NCBI RefSeq assembly: GCF_030068605.1
Contig: NZ_JASJOU010000007.1
Span: 248,001 to 312,000 of the forward strand
DNA from: Xanthocytophaga agilis
Lineage (GTDB): Bacteria; Bacteroidota; Bacteroidia; Cytophagales; 172606-1
Direction of reading: 5' to 3'
DNA length: 64,000 nucleotides
Position numbers and translations under genes: made by a program. Shown one piece after another: positions 36,819 to 44,997 of this stretch. The notes under the pieces were generated by a model that did not search any database, was not told the DNA's origin, and worked only from the letters and a program-made list of their open reading frames with translations. Numbering within the stretch: position 1 is the stretch's first letter; each line of letters starts with the position of its first letter.

Positions 36819-37118
36819 ATGGGTATCTTAATAAGTTACGACATCAGTTCGGAATACAAAATCGTTAAGCAGGAGCTAAAAAAGAAAGGATATAAAGACC
36901 AGTTTATTTCTGATAATACAGTTTATTATCTTCCCAACAAAACTCTTTGGCATGATAAGGAAACCCTGACTCCCAAAAAGGCGTTAAAAGACTTACACGA
37001 TATTATCCAGATGCAGAATCTGACTACATCGCCCAAGATTGAAGTTATTCGTGTATTTGCTGTTTCTTTTCCACTATCATCCTGGGCTGCCATACAAGGT
37101 ACACAACCAACTTTATAA
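36819..37118 (+). CDS. Uncharacterised small protein with a Cas2-like outline
   Basis: 99 residues. The order beta (ILISYDIS), helix (SEYKIVKQELKKKGY), beta (NTVYYLPNKTLW), helix (TPKKALKDLHDIIQMQN), beta (IEVIRVFAVSF) suggests a ferredoxin-like fold, and the Asp at the end of the first strand (Y-D-I-S) is where Cas2 and VapD-type proteins carry their key Asp. There is no CRISPR array and no cas gene in the window. It stands alone after a terminator. The Cas2 relation is a guess from pattern, not from alignment. Confidence 0.55.
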   Translation: MGILISYDISSEYKIVKQELKKKGYKDQFISDNTVYYLPNKTLWHDKETLTPKKALKDLHDIIQMQNLTTSPKIEVIRVFAVSFPLSSWAAIQGTQPTL

Positions 37119-37309
37119 GAATTTATAAAAAGTAAAAATATCATTTTCTCTGGCTATCAGTATAATACATCTCTACATCTTACGTTATAGAAGCAAAAAA
37201 ATATTTTTCTTCCTGTGAAAACAGGTTACCTTTTCATACAACCGCCATTAAGTATTAAAATTTGGTATAGATTTTGCACGTCTATAAAACACTCTTAATT
37301 ACTACAACT

Positions 37310-37429
37310 ATGATGACTGCCGCTGCTATTGTATCTTTCCTATTGGTAAATGGTTTTCTTGTATTTCAAAACCGTTCAGAAAAAGAAGCATTAAATGCCT
37401 CTAATTCTGGCAATCACCATTTGGATTGA
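37310..37429 (+). CDS. Possible 39-residue single-pass membrane peptide
   Basis: A complete ATG-to-TGA frame: one membrane helix (AAAIVSFLLVNGFLVF) followed by a polar tail ending GNHHLD. The leader ACTACAACT just before the ATG is also found before the hydroxylase, DUF2147 and permease genes of this window. A TAGATTTTG sequence upstream resembles a -7 box with one extra base. A hairpin terminator follows at 37565. Function unknown. Confidence 0.5.
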   Translation: MMTAAAIVSFLLVNGFLVFQNRSEKEALNASNSGNHHLD

Positions 37430-37564
37430 TTCGCTACCACTTACACTAAAAAGAATTAACAGACTATAAGTCTGGCATGTTAAAACAACAATCATCCAAT
37501 TATAACGTTATTGAGCTAAATAGAGTCATTTAGAGACGTGAAAGGGCTCTTGTTTAGTCAAAGG

Positions 37565-37597
37565 AAAAGAATCGATACATTGTCGGTTCTTTTTTTA
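37565..37597 (+). terminator. Intrinsic terminator
   Basis: An 11-bp stem with one wobble pair (37565-37575 with 37583-37593), 7-base loop and a long T-run. Most likely the end of the transcript of the 39-residue membrane peptide. Confidence 0.8.
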
Positions 37598-37633
37598 TTT
37601 TCTGCCATAAATTATTTCTTCTACTATTATTAA

Positions 37634-37945
37634 TTATTTGCCTGAGACACCTGATAAAGAAGCGGTACTCTCAGGTTTCAGATTAGGTAGAATAATAGTA
37701 AAGAGCGTTCCTTTATCTATCTCACTTCTAAGCATAATCTTTCCACCCATCTGTTCTACGACTTTTTTAACAATATACAAACCCAATCCAGATCCATCCT
37801 TTCGTTCTGCCCCCTAGGAAGAACATAGTAAAAGCTTTTCTTTGTAGACATCTTCAATACCTTGCCCATTGTCTTCTAGGGTAATAGTTGCTTCCTGATT
37901 TATGTGGCCTGCTTCGTTCTGATTGTACAATAACTTCTTATTCAT
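37634..37945 (-). pseudogene. Broken histidine-kinase ATPase fragment
   Basis: The minus strand reads QEATITLEDNGQGIEDVYKEK, then an in-frame TAG, then RKDGSGLGLYIVKKVVEQMGG and RSEIDKGTLFTIILPN. These match the N-to-G boxes of the HATPase domain of the intact kinase at 56278-58233 (IIIEDNGMGIEEQYIA ... SDGSGLGLYIVKQTIERLEG). The part between is frameshifted: the MFF motif of the kinase survives only in another frame near 37825. All N-terminal domains, including the phospho-acceptor His, are missing. This is a decayed remnant. Confidence 0.85.
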
Positions 37946-38082
37946 GTTATTGTTTCTTTAAGATCAAGTATCTCATGATAATTTGATACCAAATTAGACT
38001 AGAATAACATACTTGAACAGATAGCAAGATAAAAGGCTCAGGAATAGCACCTAAGATTATATAAGAGTTTTGCAGCACCCGA

Positions 38083-38117
38083 TTTGAAAAACTTAGCTGT
38101 TTTTTGTTATACCTTTG
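38083..38117 (+). promoter_or_regulatory. Bacteroidota-type promoter of the small lipoprotein gene
   Basis: TTTG at 38083-38086, a 23-base spacer and TACCTTTG at 38110-38117 fit the -33/-7 consensus. This places the transcript start just before ATG 38153 and argues against an upstream in-frame TTG start at 38084. Confidence 0.7.
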
Positions 38118-38152
38118 TACCCTATTTTATTTTTCATTTTTCACATCCAATT

Positions 38153-38557
38153 ATGAAACAGTATTTCAGAAGTTTGTCTTTTGTAGCAGTGCTAGCTTTT
38201 GCTGCAAGTTGTGCTTCACACACTGAAGAGTCGACAGCAACAACAGAATCGACTGCAGACACAGTAGCCACACTAGTAGAGGATACAACAGCTTCTACTG
38301 CCACAGAAGACAGTACAAAAACCCAGCTTGAATCTATTTCGGGAGAAGTAAAAGAAGTAACACCAGGCAAGGATGGTTATACAGCCAAGCTAGTAACCAG
38401 TGACAACAAAACATATTTTGCGACAGTTAGTCACGCCAATCTGAAAGAAAATGCAAGTCAATATCGGGCTGTAAAGGTGGGAGAAACTATTCAGATTACA
38501 GGAGAAGTATGGAAAATGGGCGAAGAAGATCATGTAACTGTTCGCTCTCTGAAATAA
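38153..38557 (+). CDS. Small Thr/Ser-rich lipoprotein with OB-like domain
   Basis: 134 residues from ATG 38153. Signal peptide with lipobox (LAFAASC), a low-complexity Thr/Ser/Glu linker (~22-63), then a compact beta-rich domain (LESISGEVKEVTPGKDGYTAKLVTSDNKTYFATVSHANLKENASQYRAVKVGETIQITGEVWK) with the strand pattern of an OB fold or a nucleic-acid/oligosaccharide-binding-type barrel. Function unknown. It has its own promoter and terminator. Confidence 0.75.
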   Translation: MKQYFRSLSFVAVLAFAASCASHTEESTATTESTADTVATLVEDTTASTATEDSTKTQLESISGEVKEVTPGKDGYTAKLVTSDNKTYFATVSHANLKENASQYRAVKVGETIQITGEVWKMGEEDHVTVRSLK

Positions 38558-38594
38558 ACTTTTTTCCAATACAAGGGATTGGGGATATAAGTAA

Positions 38595-38644
38595 ATACCC
38601 CAGCGTCTACACTTTTGAAAAGGCTGTAGGCGCTGGAGTATTTT
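38595..38644 (+). terminator. Intrinsic terminator after the lipoprotein gene
   Basis: A 16-position stem (38595-38610 with 38626-38641) with one mismatch and one wobble pair, followed by TTTT. Confidence 0.8.
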
Positions 38645-38686
38645 GATTACTTTTTAACCTCTTTTTCTTAAACTGATATCATACGA

Positions 38687-39157
38687 ATGAGAAACAAAAA
38701 AATTGCAGGAGTTATCATGCTCTTACTATCCTGTTTGTATTCATGTGATCCAGGCATTGGTGTAGCAATACACAACAAGACAAACAAAGATAAAACCATT
38801 CAAGTCCTTTATCCAGCTAATTTCAGGTTTCCTGGTGATAGTGGCCAGTCACAGTACAACCTTTGTATCCGAGACTCGATAAAGACTTTTGATTTAATGG
38901 AGAAAAATAACTACTTACATCCTATTGTAATTCCAATGGCCAACTGGGATACAGTTGTCAGAACCTATTCATTCATTCTTAAAGCCAATCATGGAGCAGT
39001 GATTGAAAGCCGCTTCTTAGCTGCATTCCCGACGTTTGGTCAGGTTTTTATAATCAACCAATCTGATACCATCAAACTTAACAAGGATGGTAAAGATTTT
39101 ATCAAACGACCAAAACTATTCATAGGAGGCTCGTGGACGCATAGTATCAAAGATTAG
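38687..39157 (+). CDS. Uncharacterised lipoprotein
   Basis: 156 residues. Signal peptide with lipobox-like LYSC (MRNKKIAGVIMLLLSCLYSC), then a beta-rich mature domain (GIGVAIHNKTNKDKTIQVLYPANF ... VVRTYSFILKANHGAVIESRFLAAFPTFGQVFIINQSDTIKLNK). No family recognised. Nothing in its neighbours points to a role. The following 258 bases (39158-39415) contain no supported gene. Confidence 0.65.
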   Translation: MRNKKIAGVIMLLLSCLYSCDPGIGVAIHNKTNKDKTIQVLYPANFRFPGDSGQSQYNLCIRDSIKTFDLMEKNNYLHPIVIPMANWDTVVRTYSFILKANHGAVIESRFLAAFPTFGQVFIINQSDTIKLNKDGKDFIKRPKLFIGGSWTHSIKD

Positions 39158-39415
39158 CTGTTATGTATGTTTCCTGACAGTCTTATTGAAAAACAAATCG
39201 TCTGCCATTTTACTGCTCAGATAAATACGGATTAGAGTTCCTTCTTCTTTCATTTCTTTATAGTTCTCTTAGTCACTCTTAATTTTAGCTTTTTTATTTT
39301 TAGCTTACTCAAAGAACTAACACTAGATCCGTGGAATTTTTATCCTTACGCACCTACCCAGTCTACTACCATTAAAGTTAACTTTTGTTCTCTTTGTCAC
39401 TTTTCCAAGCTATAC

Positions 39416-40024
39416 TTAGCTAACCACCTCAGTCGAAACAAAGAGCTTTTCCAGATGTAGGGTATAGGCTATCATATCCCGTTTTATGTCTGCATTTTTC
39501 TCTACATCGTGAAAATGAAAGCTTTCCAGAGGGTTCATACCTGTAAAGGCATTCATTCTATGAAAACCAAACAAGGGGCCATCATCTACACTGGTTTCCA
39601 TGAAAAATTCATTGGGTAGTGTAAAAGCCTCCTTGGGAGCGTTCCATGAAGTAGTCAGCATATACTGCTTGCCATGTAATAGCCCTCCTGTACCATAGTT
39701 AATAGCTGGATTCTGAGAAGAACGTCCGTCACTACGGTAAATCCCGTTGTTGTGTCCTTCTGTAAAGACAACATCAATGTATTTTTTGAATCCATGAGGT
39801 AACTGAAACCACCAGATAGGTGTATGATAAATTACTATATCTGCCCACTTATATTTTTCTACTTCCTCTTTCGGATTATATTTTTCACTTACATGGGTTG
39901 TTTTTACTTCAAAGCCAGGCTGGTTTTTGAAGAATGTTTCTGTAACAGCAGTAAGAGTTTCGTTAAACTGTCCGCCTGAATGCGCAAATGACTGCCCTCC
40001 GTTTATAATGAATATCTTTTTCAT
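39416..40024 (-). CDS. mdaB: MdaB-type NAD(P)H quinone reductase
   Basis: 202 residues from ATG 40024. The open frame runs further upstream but the extra residues have no sense and would overlap the divergent LysR gene. The flavodoxin_2 fold begins KKIFIINGGQSFAHSGGQFNETL; WADIVIYHTPIWWFQLPHGFKKYIDVVFTEG is the FAD-binding segment and LTTSWNAPKEAF the active-site loop of MdaB (modulator of drug activity B). It reduces quinones by two electrons and protects against oxidative stress. Divergent from a LysR regulator, its likely controller. Confidence 0.92.
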   Translation of the reverse strand: MKKIFIINGGQSFAHSGGQFNETLTAVTETFFKNQPGFEVKTTHVSEKYNPKEEVEKYKWADIVIYHTPIWWFQLPHGFKKYIDVVFTEGHNNGIYRSDGRSSQNPAINYGTGGLLHGKQYMLTTSWNAPKEAFTLPNEFFMETSVDDGPLFGFHRMNAFTGMNPLESFHFHDVEKNADIKRDMIAYTLHLEKLFVSTEVVS

Positions 40025-40037
40025 ATCTGTTTTGTTT

Positions 40038-40102
40038 ACTGATACAAAAATACTACAGTTATATATATCAGTAAAATAACTTAAATTATACCTTCGTATC
40101 AG
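40038..40102. promoter_or_regulatory. Candidate LysR operator region between mdaB and its regulator
   Basis: The 90-bp divergent region holds ACTGATA (40038-40044), its exact inverse TATCAGT (40066-40072) and a third TATCAG (40097-40102), spaced by about 30 bases. This fits LysR-type binding with a recognition and an activation site. TATACCTTCG near 40088 resembles a -7 box for the lysR gene. Confidence 0.45.
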
Positions 40103-40114
40103 AATTATAATACT

Positions 40115-41041
40115 TTGACTATGGTAAATCTGGAATGGTACCGCACCTTTAAAGCGATATATAAAACCGGCACACTGAGTGGCGCTGCTGAAAGCCTGTT
40201 CATTTCTCAACCGGGAGTGAGTCTGCATCTGAGCTCGCTGGAAAGTTATATGGGATATAAGCTGTTTGAACGCACAGGCCGTAGAATGATACCAACCGAA
40301 AAAGGAAAGATCTTCTATAATTTTATCAATGAACCTCTGCAAAAGCTAGAAGAAGCAGAAAAAAACTTTCAGAAAAGTACAGAAAAGCATACACCTACAG
40401 TAAGTATCGGGATGTGTTTTGAAACATTTCAGATTACATTGGAGCAATATATTTCATCACTTCCCTTCAATGTCATTATCCGGTTCGGTGATTATCCTGA
40501 GATGCTGGATAATCTGGAAAAAGGAATACTTGATCTCATCATTACGCCCCAGCAAGGCTTGTCCTCTCAGATTGATCATGAAGCATTCTCATCTGAAACG
40601 ATTGTACTTGTAGGCGGTGTGGATATAGACGATTTGCCTTTTCAGCACTTAGTCAAAAAGAAAGACAAACAAGGCATGCAGGATTGGCTCATACAACAGA
40701 AATGGTATGGAACCACAGGAGATATGGAACATCTGTTTCGTTTCTGGCAGCTAAATTTTAAAAAGCATCCGGATTTCAGACCCAATTACATTGTCCCTAA
40801 CTTAAATTCCATTGTACGTTGTTTATCCGGAGGGAAAGGACTGGCTGTCATTCCTGACTTCCTTTGTCGGGAGGAAATCAGGAATGGGCAAATCAAGCTT
40901 ATATGGGAGGGATCACCCAAACTAACCAATACGCTCTATTTTGCTACCCGCAAAAAAACAATGTATCAGGAAGAGATTGAGAGGATCAAACAGCTATTCA
41001 AAAGAGTAATGCTTCCTCTACAGAATGAAGGTGAGAATTAA
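40115..41041 (+). CDS. LysR-family transcriptional regulator
   Basis: 308 residues. N-terminal winged helix-turn-helix (LEWYRTFKAIYKTGTLSGAAESLFISQPGVSLHLSSLESYMGYKLFERTGRRMIPTEKG), linker helix, then a periplasmic-binding-protein-like effector domain (VSIGMCFETFQITLEQYISSLPFNVIIRFGDYPEMLDNLEKGILDLIITP). It is divergently placed to mdaB, the classic position for a regulator of that gene, and may sense quinones or redox stress. Its stop overlaps the 3' end of the next minus-strand gene by 4 bases. Confidence 0.92.
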   Translation: MTMVNLEWYRTFKAIYKTGTLSGAAESLFISQPGVSLHLSSLESYMGYKLFERTGRRMIPTEKGKIFYNFINEPLQKLEEAEKNFQKSTEKHTPTVSIGMCFETFQITLEQYISSLPFNVIIRFGDYPEMLDNLEKGILDLIITPQQGLSSQIDHEAFSSETIVLVGGVDIDDLPFQHLVKKKDKQGMQDWLIQQKWYGTTGDMEHLFRFWQLNFKKHPDFRPNYIVPNLNSIVRCLSGGKGLAVIPDFLCREEIRNGQIKLIWEGSPKLTNTLYFATRKKTMYQEEIERIKQLFKRVMLPLQNEGEN

Positions 41042-41634
41042 TATACAGGCTGGGCATTGTGCTGAAGCCTGTCAAACTTATTGGTAAGCCAAAGCAATAG
41101 CAATGTCTCAAAAATCAACGTAAAGGGAATTACAGACAAATTCTTTAAAAACAAAAGTATTGTCCATTCTGAAGCAGAGCTAACCAGAATACCACCTTCT
41201 TTCAATTTTAAATAAAAGCAGGTTTCATAAGCGGCTTGATCTATCAGATAGTTAAAAAACCAGGCAATAACCATAAACAATATTAAATTGAATACAAGGG
41301 ATATCCATTGCTGTTTAAACTTTTGAACAGCGGTTCTCCATTGTTGCTTGCGATTGCCTTTGCTTGTAAAGAATCGTTTTATACGCAGCAGACCATTCTT
41401 TACATTGGCAAATCCTAATACATATATACATAAGAGAATACGGGCAGATTCGATTACAACCTCCAGCACGATATGCAACCATGTACTTATTGCACCAAAT
41501 CCTCCCAATTGAATAACTCTGCCAAAGGCAGCAATGAGGCTAAGACTGACGACTACCAGAAAATGTTTTCTGATAAAGTAGGCAGTGCTTTGTATCAAAT
41601 TGAAACGATGAGATAGTGTAGCAGATAGATTCAT
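41038..41634 (-). CDS. Uncharacterised multi-pass membrane protein
   Basis: 198 residues with four or five hydrophobic helices (HFLVVVSLSLIAAFGRVIQL, WLHIVLEVVIESARILLCIYVLGF, WISLVFNLILFMVIAWFF, FLKNLSVIPFTLIFETLLLLWL) and a basic cytoplasmic loop (RIKRFFTSKGNRKQQWR). No recognised family. 3' end overlaps the convergent lysR gene. Confidence 0.65.
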   Translation of the reverse strand: MNLSATLSHRFNLIQSTAYFIRKHFLVVVSLSLIAAFGRVIQLGGFGAISTWLHIVLEVVIESARILLCIYVLGFANVKNGLLRIKRFFTSKGNRKQQWRTAVQKFKQQWISLVFNLILFMVIAWFFNYLIDQAAYETCFYLKLKEGGILVSSASEWTILLFLKNLSVIPFTLIFETLLLLWLTNKFDRLQHNAQPVY

Positions 41635-41724
41635 AGGATTGTAGTTTATGAGTAAAAACCATAATTCACTACAAGATAAAAAGAAACACAGTTATCTACC
41701 TATAAAGATCTGAATATCTACATA

Positions 41725-42228
41725 TTAATTCGAGCTTTTCATAAGTAGAACTTTGTTATTGAGAAACCACAATTTTCCTGTTGGCCCCAGTCCAAAAAAG
41801 TAGTCCCTATGCCCATGATAGCTTGTATCACTTTTATGCAACTCTTCTTTGGCTGTAGCATCCAGCCAGTCAAAATCAAACTCCTGATACCCATAACCCG
41901 GAGAAGTATATTCTATTGTATGATAGCGTTTTTGTAAACTATCAAATGTAACAGTATCAAAATACAAAACAGCCTGTAAATAACTATCTGAAGGCCCTGG
42001 TACAGACAGTCGTTCATTTTGCCCGGAGTTATCAATAAATGTGTACTGATACTTTACATGTACAGGCTTGAATACACTCAGATTAATCAACTTTGCCAGT
42101 TTTGCTTTAGTTGTATCGAGTGTTGTCTGCACATTTGTCTTTGCAGCATTTGTATCCTTAGTTTCCTGCTGGCAACCAACAATCAAAAGTATGAACCCAA
42201 TAAAGATTGCCACCATACATTTTGCCAT
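41725..42228 (-). CDS. Uncharacterised lipoprotein
   Basis: 167 residues. Signal peptide with lipobox (FILLIVGC, Cys19), a Thr/Lys-rich linker and a beta-rich domain (VHVKYQYTFIDNSGQNERLSVPGPSDSYLQAVLYFDTVTFDSLQKRY). No family recognised. It starts 23 bases after the TPR-like protein gene on the same strand, so the two are probably co-transcribed. Confidence 0.65.
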   Translation of the reverse strand: MAKCMVAIFIGFILLIVGCQQETKDTNAAKTNVQTTLDTTKAKLAKLINLSVFKPVHVKYQYTFIDNSGQNERLSVPGPSDSYLQAVLYFDTVTFDSLQKRYHTIEYTSPGYGYQEFDFDWLDATAKEELHKSDTSYHGHRDYFFGLGPTGKLWFLNNKVLLMKSSN

Positions 42229-42251
42229 AGTATAAAGTTGTCTGAATAGTT

Positions 42252-43244
42252 TTACTCTGAGTCTAATTCATCATAAAAACTGGATTTCCTAAACTTGCGA
42301 ATAAAATATTCACGAGTGGCATGTTCACCATTTTTGATGCCAGATGCATCTAATTGAATAGATGTACCAAACAAAGTCATTGTAGCTACTCCTGAATAAA
42401 AAATAATTGTATCTGTTCTTTCAGCATTATCTGATGTAGCAAAATGTGTACTGTAAAAATAAGAAGGCAAGGTGTCCAAAAAAAATTGCATAGATTGCTC
42501 CGCTTTCTGCAAACTATCTGCAATAGCTTTGGGTGTAAATAACTTTTTTATCACCCGAACACTTATCTCATCATGGCGATTCAGACATTCGGGAAGTAAT
42601 AGCTCCAATACCTGTTTATACTGGCTTAAACCTTCATAACAACTCGCATATAGAAAATCATATTCATTCTTCTGCATCCAAAAGTATGTTCCACAGGTAT
42701 AACTAACCGGATATTTTTTAATAGCATCTTCCAGATACTGATAGGCTTCCTTAAATTTTTTTTGTTTCAAACAAATCTTTGTTAGAATAATAGCGGCATC
42801 ATTTCTATGATCTGCAGTAAAGCTACCATAAGCCCTGATAGTAGTATCTCCAATAATACCCGCTGAGTAATAATGTATGCCAATATAATATGGATCAGAA
42901 GAATGAATAACTTTCAGACACAATTTCTCTGCTTCTTCCAGCCTGTCTTCCGCCCACAATGCATATATGAGTTGACTATATCTCTGATCATTGAGTGAAT
43001 CTGGTTCTTTATGAAGCAAGTAGTTATACTTTCGACAAACTTTCTTTGTTTCTTTACTCGGAGATTGTGATAAATAATCAAAGGGCATTTGAAAATCCCA
43101 TGAGGAGGAAGTTGTATTTATGTCCACACTAAAAGGTGGTGATTCTTCAATAACTTTTAAAGAAAAAGAAAGCGAATCCTGACTATATACGGGAGCAAGA
43201 TGACACCATAAACAGACTAGAATAACTAATCGTAAGCGATACAT
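42252..43244 (-). CDS. Exported TPR-like protein
   Basis: 330 residues from ATG 43244, which begins a signal peptide (MYRLRLVILVCLWCHLAPVYSQ); the in-frame ATG at 43310 adds an unlikely lead. Paired helices of TPR type follow (QLIYALWAEDRLEEAEKLCLKVIHSS, ILTKICLKQKKFKEAYQYLEDAIKKYP, LYASCYEGLSQYKQVLELLLPECL). TPR proteins hold other proteins; the partner is unknown. Co-transcribed with the lipoprotein gene that follows. Confidence 0.65.
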   Translation of the reverse strand: MYRLRLVILVCLWCHLAPVYSQDSLSFSLKVIEESPPFSVDINTTSSSWDFQMPFDYLSQSPSKETKKVCRKYNYLLHKEPDSLNDQRYSQLIYALWAEDRLEEAEKLCLKVIHSSDPYYIGIHYYSAGIIGDTTIRAYGSFTADHRNDAAIILTKICLKQKKFKEAYQYLEDAIKKYPVSYTCGTYFWMQKNEYDFLYASCYEGLSQYKQVLELLLPECLNRHDEISVRVIKKLFTPKAIADSLQKAEQSMQFFLDTLPSYFYSTHFATSDNAERTDTIIFYSGVATMTLFGTSIQLDASGIKNGEHATREYFIRKFRKSSFYDELDSE

Positions 43245-43515
43245 AAAAACAGGAAAGTGGATAAGGCAATTATCCATATAAAAATAGTAGATCCCAAAAT
43301 ACTTAAACAATAGTAGTATTAAGATGAAATATATTATTTTCCAATATGTTAAAAAACTAACTTCATCTTTGTTACTATCAATCTTTTTACTAGCTTAGCT
43401 AACAGGTTCTGTTTCTGATCTGTCGACAGAAATATTACTGCTGATATTTCACCTGTTTACACACAACTCCTTTCAAAAAGTATACTGATTTCATCATTTT
43501 ACAAATGAATGCTTT

Positions 43516-44064
43516 ATGAAAAGGATTTTACTTTTTTCTATTCTCTCTATCATTGTACTATCCTGTAAGAATACAGAACCTGATCCAATTGCTAGCGCTG
43601 ATTTTTTTCCTCTTCAGGTAGGTAATTACTGGAAAGTAGATGACAACGACTATCTGGAAATTACGAATACAAAAGTCATTGATGGACATACATACTACCA
43701 GATCTATACAAAATCTCCCCTAGGAGGAGAAGGAAACCTTTATATCAGAATTGACAAAGATCTCAATCTGATACAGGCCTATGAAAATGCACCTGGCTAC
43801 AGTAAAACCATTGCTAACTTTAGAATGAAACAAGGCAAAAAGATTGCGGACACTCCGGAAAAACCGACTGTTATTGAGCGAGATAATGACAAAATAACAT
43901 TCCGTTATCTATGTGTAATTTGTGGCAGACCAAATGCAATGTTTGATATTAGTTTCCATAAAGGCAAAGGCATTCTATCCAGAAATTCTCTTTTCCGGGG
44001 ATATTTTGAAAATAATCCGCCTTTCACTGAAATCCGGATTAACGGGCAGGTATACAAACTGTAG
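43516..44064 (+). CDS. Uncharacterised lipoprotein
   Basis: 182 residues. Signal peptide with lipobox (SIIVLSC, Cys17), then a beta-rich domain starting at FFPLQVGNYWKVDDNDYLEITNTKVIDGHTYYQIY. The FFPLxxGNYW opening is seen in many Bacteroidota surface lipoproteins of unknown function. A C-V-I-C motif (YLCVICGRPN) lies near residue 135 and could form a disulfide or bind metal. Converges with the coiled-coil gene, stops 5 bases apart. Confidence 0.65.
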   Translation: MKRILLFSILSIIVLSCKNTEPDPIASADFFPLQVGNYWKVDDNDYLEITNTKVIDGHTYYQIYTKSPLGGEGNLYIRIDKDLNLIQAYENAPGYSKTIANFRMKQGKKIADTPEKPTVIERDNDKITFRYLCVICGRPNAMFDISFHKGKGILSRNSLFRGYFENNPPFTEIRINGQVYKL

Positions 44065-44069
44065 TTGTG

Positions 44070-44789
44070 TTAGATAAACACCTTACTCTCTGCTTTTTTC
44101 AGGTTCCTTTGTAATTGCCCGATTCCAGATAGTGTGACAGTCTGCATTCTTACAGGCAGGCAGACATGTTGTCTGGAATTGTTATTTTGTAGAGGTTGTC
44201 TGTGCGATTGAACTAGGGAAACTATCCGTGGAGATAAATGCACTTTGGTATTAAACGGACTAACAACCTGATTTACAGCTATAGTACTCTCTTCTTTTTT
44301 AGCTAGCTGCACCACTTTGAAAGCATTAAAATCAGCTTCTTCCTGCTGTTCGATCTGTTCAAACTTTTTCCATGTCTCATACGCGGCCTGAATACGGACT
44401 GTCACATCATCCCGTTTGACTTCTTTGAGGATATACTTAGCTGTGTTGTCTTTGTCTTTTTTCTTCTCCACTACAGCCAGGTGGTATTCATTGCGTTTAT
44501 ACTGGGCATTGACTTCTTTAAATTCTTTTTCCGCTTTTTTGAGTTGCTTATTGCGTTCTTTAGATTCTGGTTGGGCTTCCAGTTTGGCTTTTCGCTGGAT
44601 TGCATGTGCCAGTAACACAACAAGAAGGGCTTGAGTGGCAAGAGATTGCTCTTCATCCTGCTGGATTTGTCTGATTCGTTTCTTCATGTGATGAAGCTGC
44701 TCATTCAAACGAGCTTCATACGCTCTCAGGCGATAGTATTCAGATCTGTATTTGCGGATACTAGTTGAATTAGTATGATATTTTGACAT
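44070..44789 (-). CDS. Uncharacterised coiled-coil protein
   Basis: 239 residues, almost wholly charged helix: two long coiled segments (YRLRAYEARLNEQLHHMKKRIRQIQQDEEQSLATQ ... and ERNKQLKKAEKEFKEVNAQYKRNEYHLAVVEKKKDKDN) and a Glu/Gln-rich third (WKKFEQIEQQEEADF). The tail is basic and polar. No signal peptide and no known domain. It has no close partner gene. Could be a structural or scaffold protein. Confidence 0.55.
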   Translation of the reverse strand: MSKYHTNSTSIRKYRSEYYRLRAYEARLNEQLHHMKKRIRQIQQDEEQSLATQALLVVLLAHAIQRKAKLEAQPESKERNKQLKKAEKEFKEVNAQYKRNEYHLAVVEKKKDKDNTAKYILKEVKRDDVTVRIQAAYETWKKFEQIEQQEEADFNAFKVVQLAKKEESTIAVNQVVSPFNTKVHLSPRIVSLVQSHRQPLQNNNSRQHVCLPVRMQTVTLSGIGQLQRNLKKAESKVFI

Positions 44790-44940
44790 AGGGATGCTTC
44801 GATTTAGAGTTGTAATTTTATACCCTAAAGATACCCAACTTCAAAGCAGCATCCAAAAATATTCAAACTACGCTCAGAGCTCACTATCAAGCAATTACAG
44901 ACATTTTAAAAAATATTTTTTACTTGTTTTACTTAGTAAA

Positions 44941-44971
44941 GAAGCCTGTCCTTTTGAAGAGGGCAGGCTTC
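44941..44971. terminator. Terminator after the fucosidase gene
   Basis: An 11-bp stem with one wobble pair (44941-44951 with 44961-44971) and a 9-base loop, 26 bases past the fucosidase stop. Confidence 0.75.
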
Positions 44972-44997
44972 TACTATTCTACTCAAAAGAGTTGCTC

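Noticed and set aside
39158-39290. Minus-strand frame of about 34 codons (MKEEGTLIRIYL...)
   Set aside because: Too short and isolated, with a stop just upstream; no family recognised.
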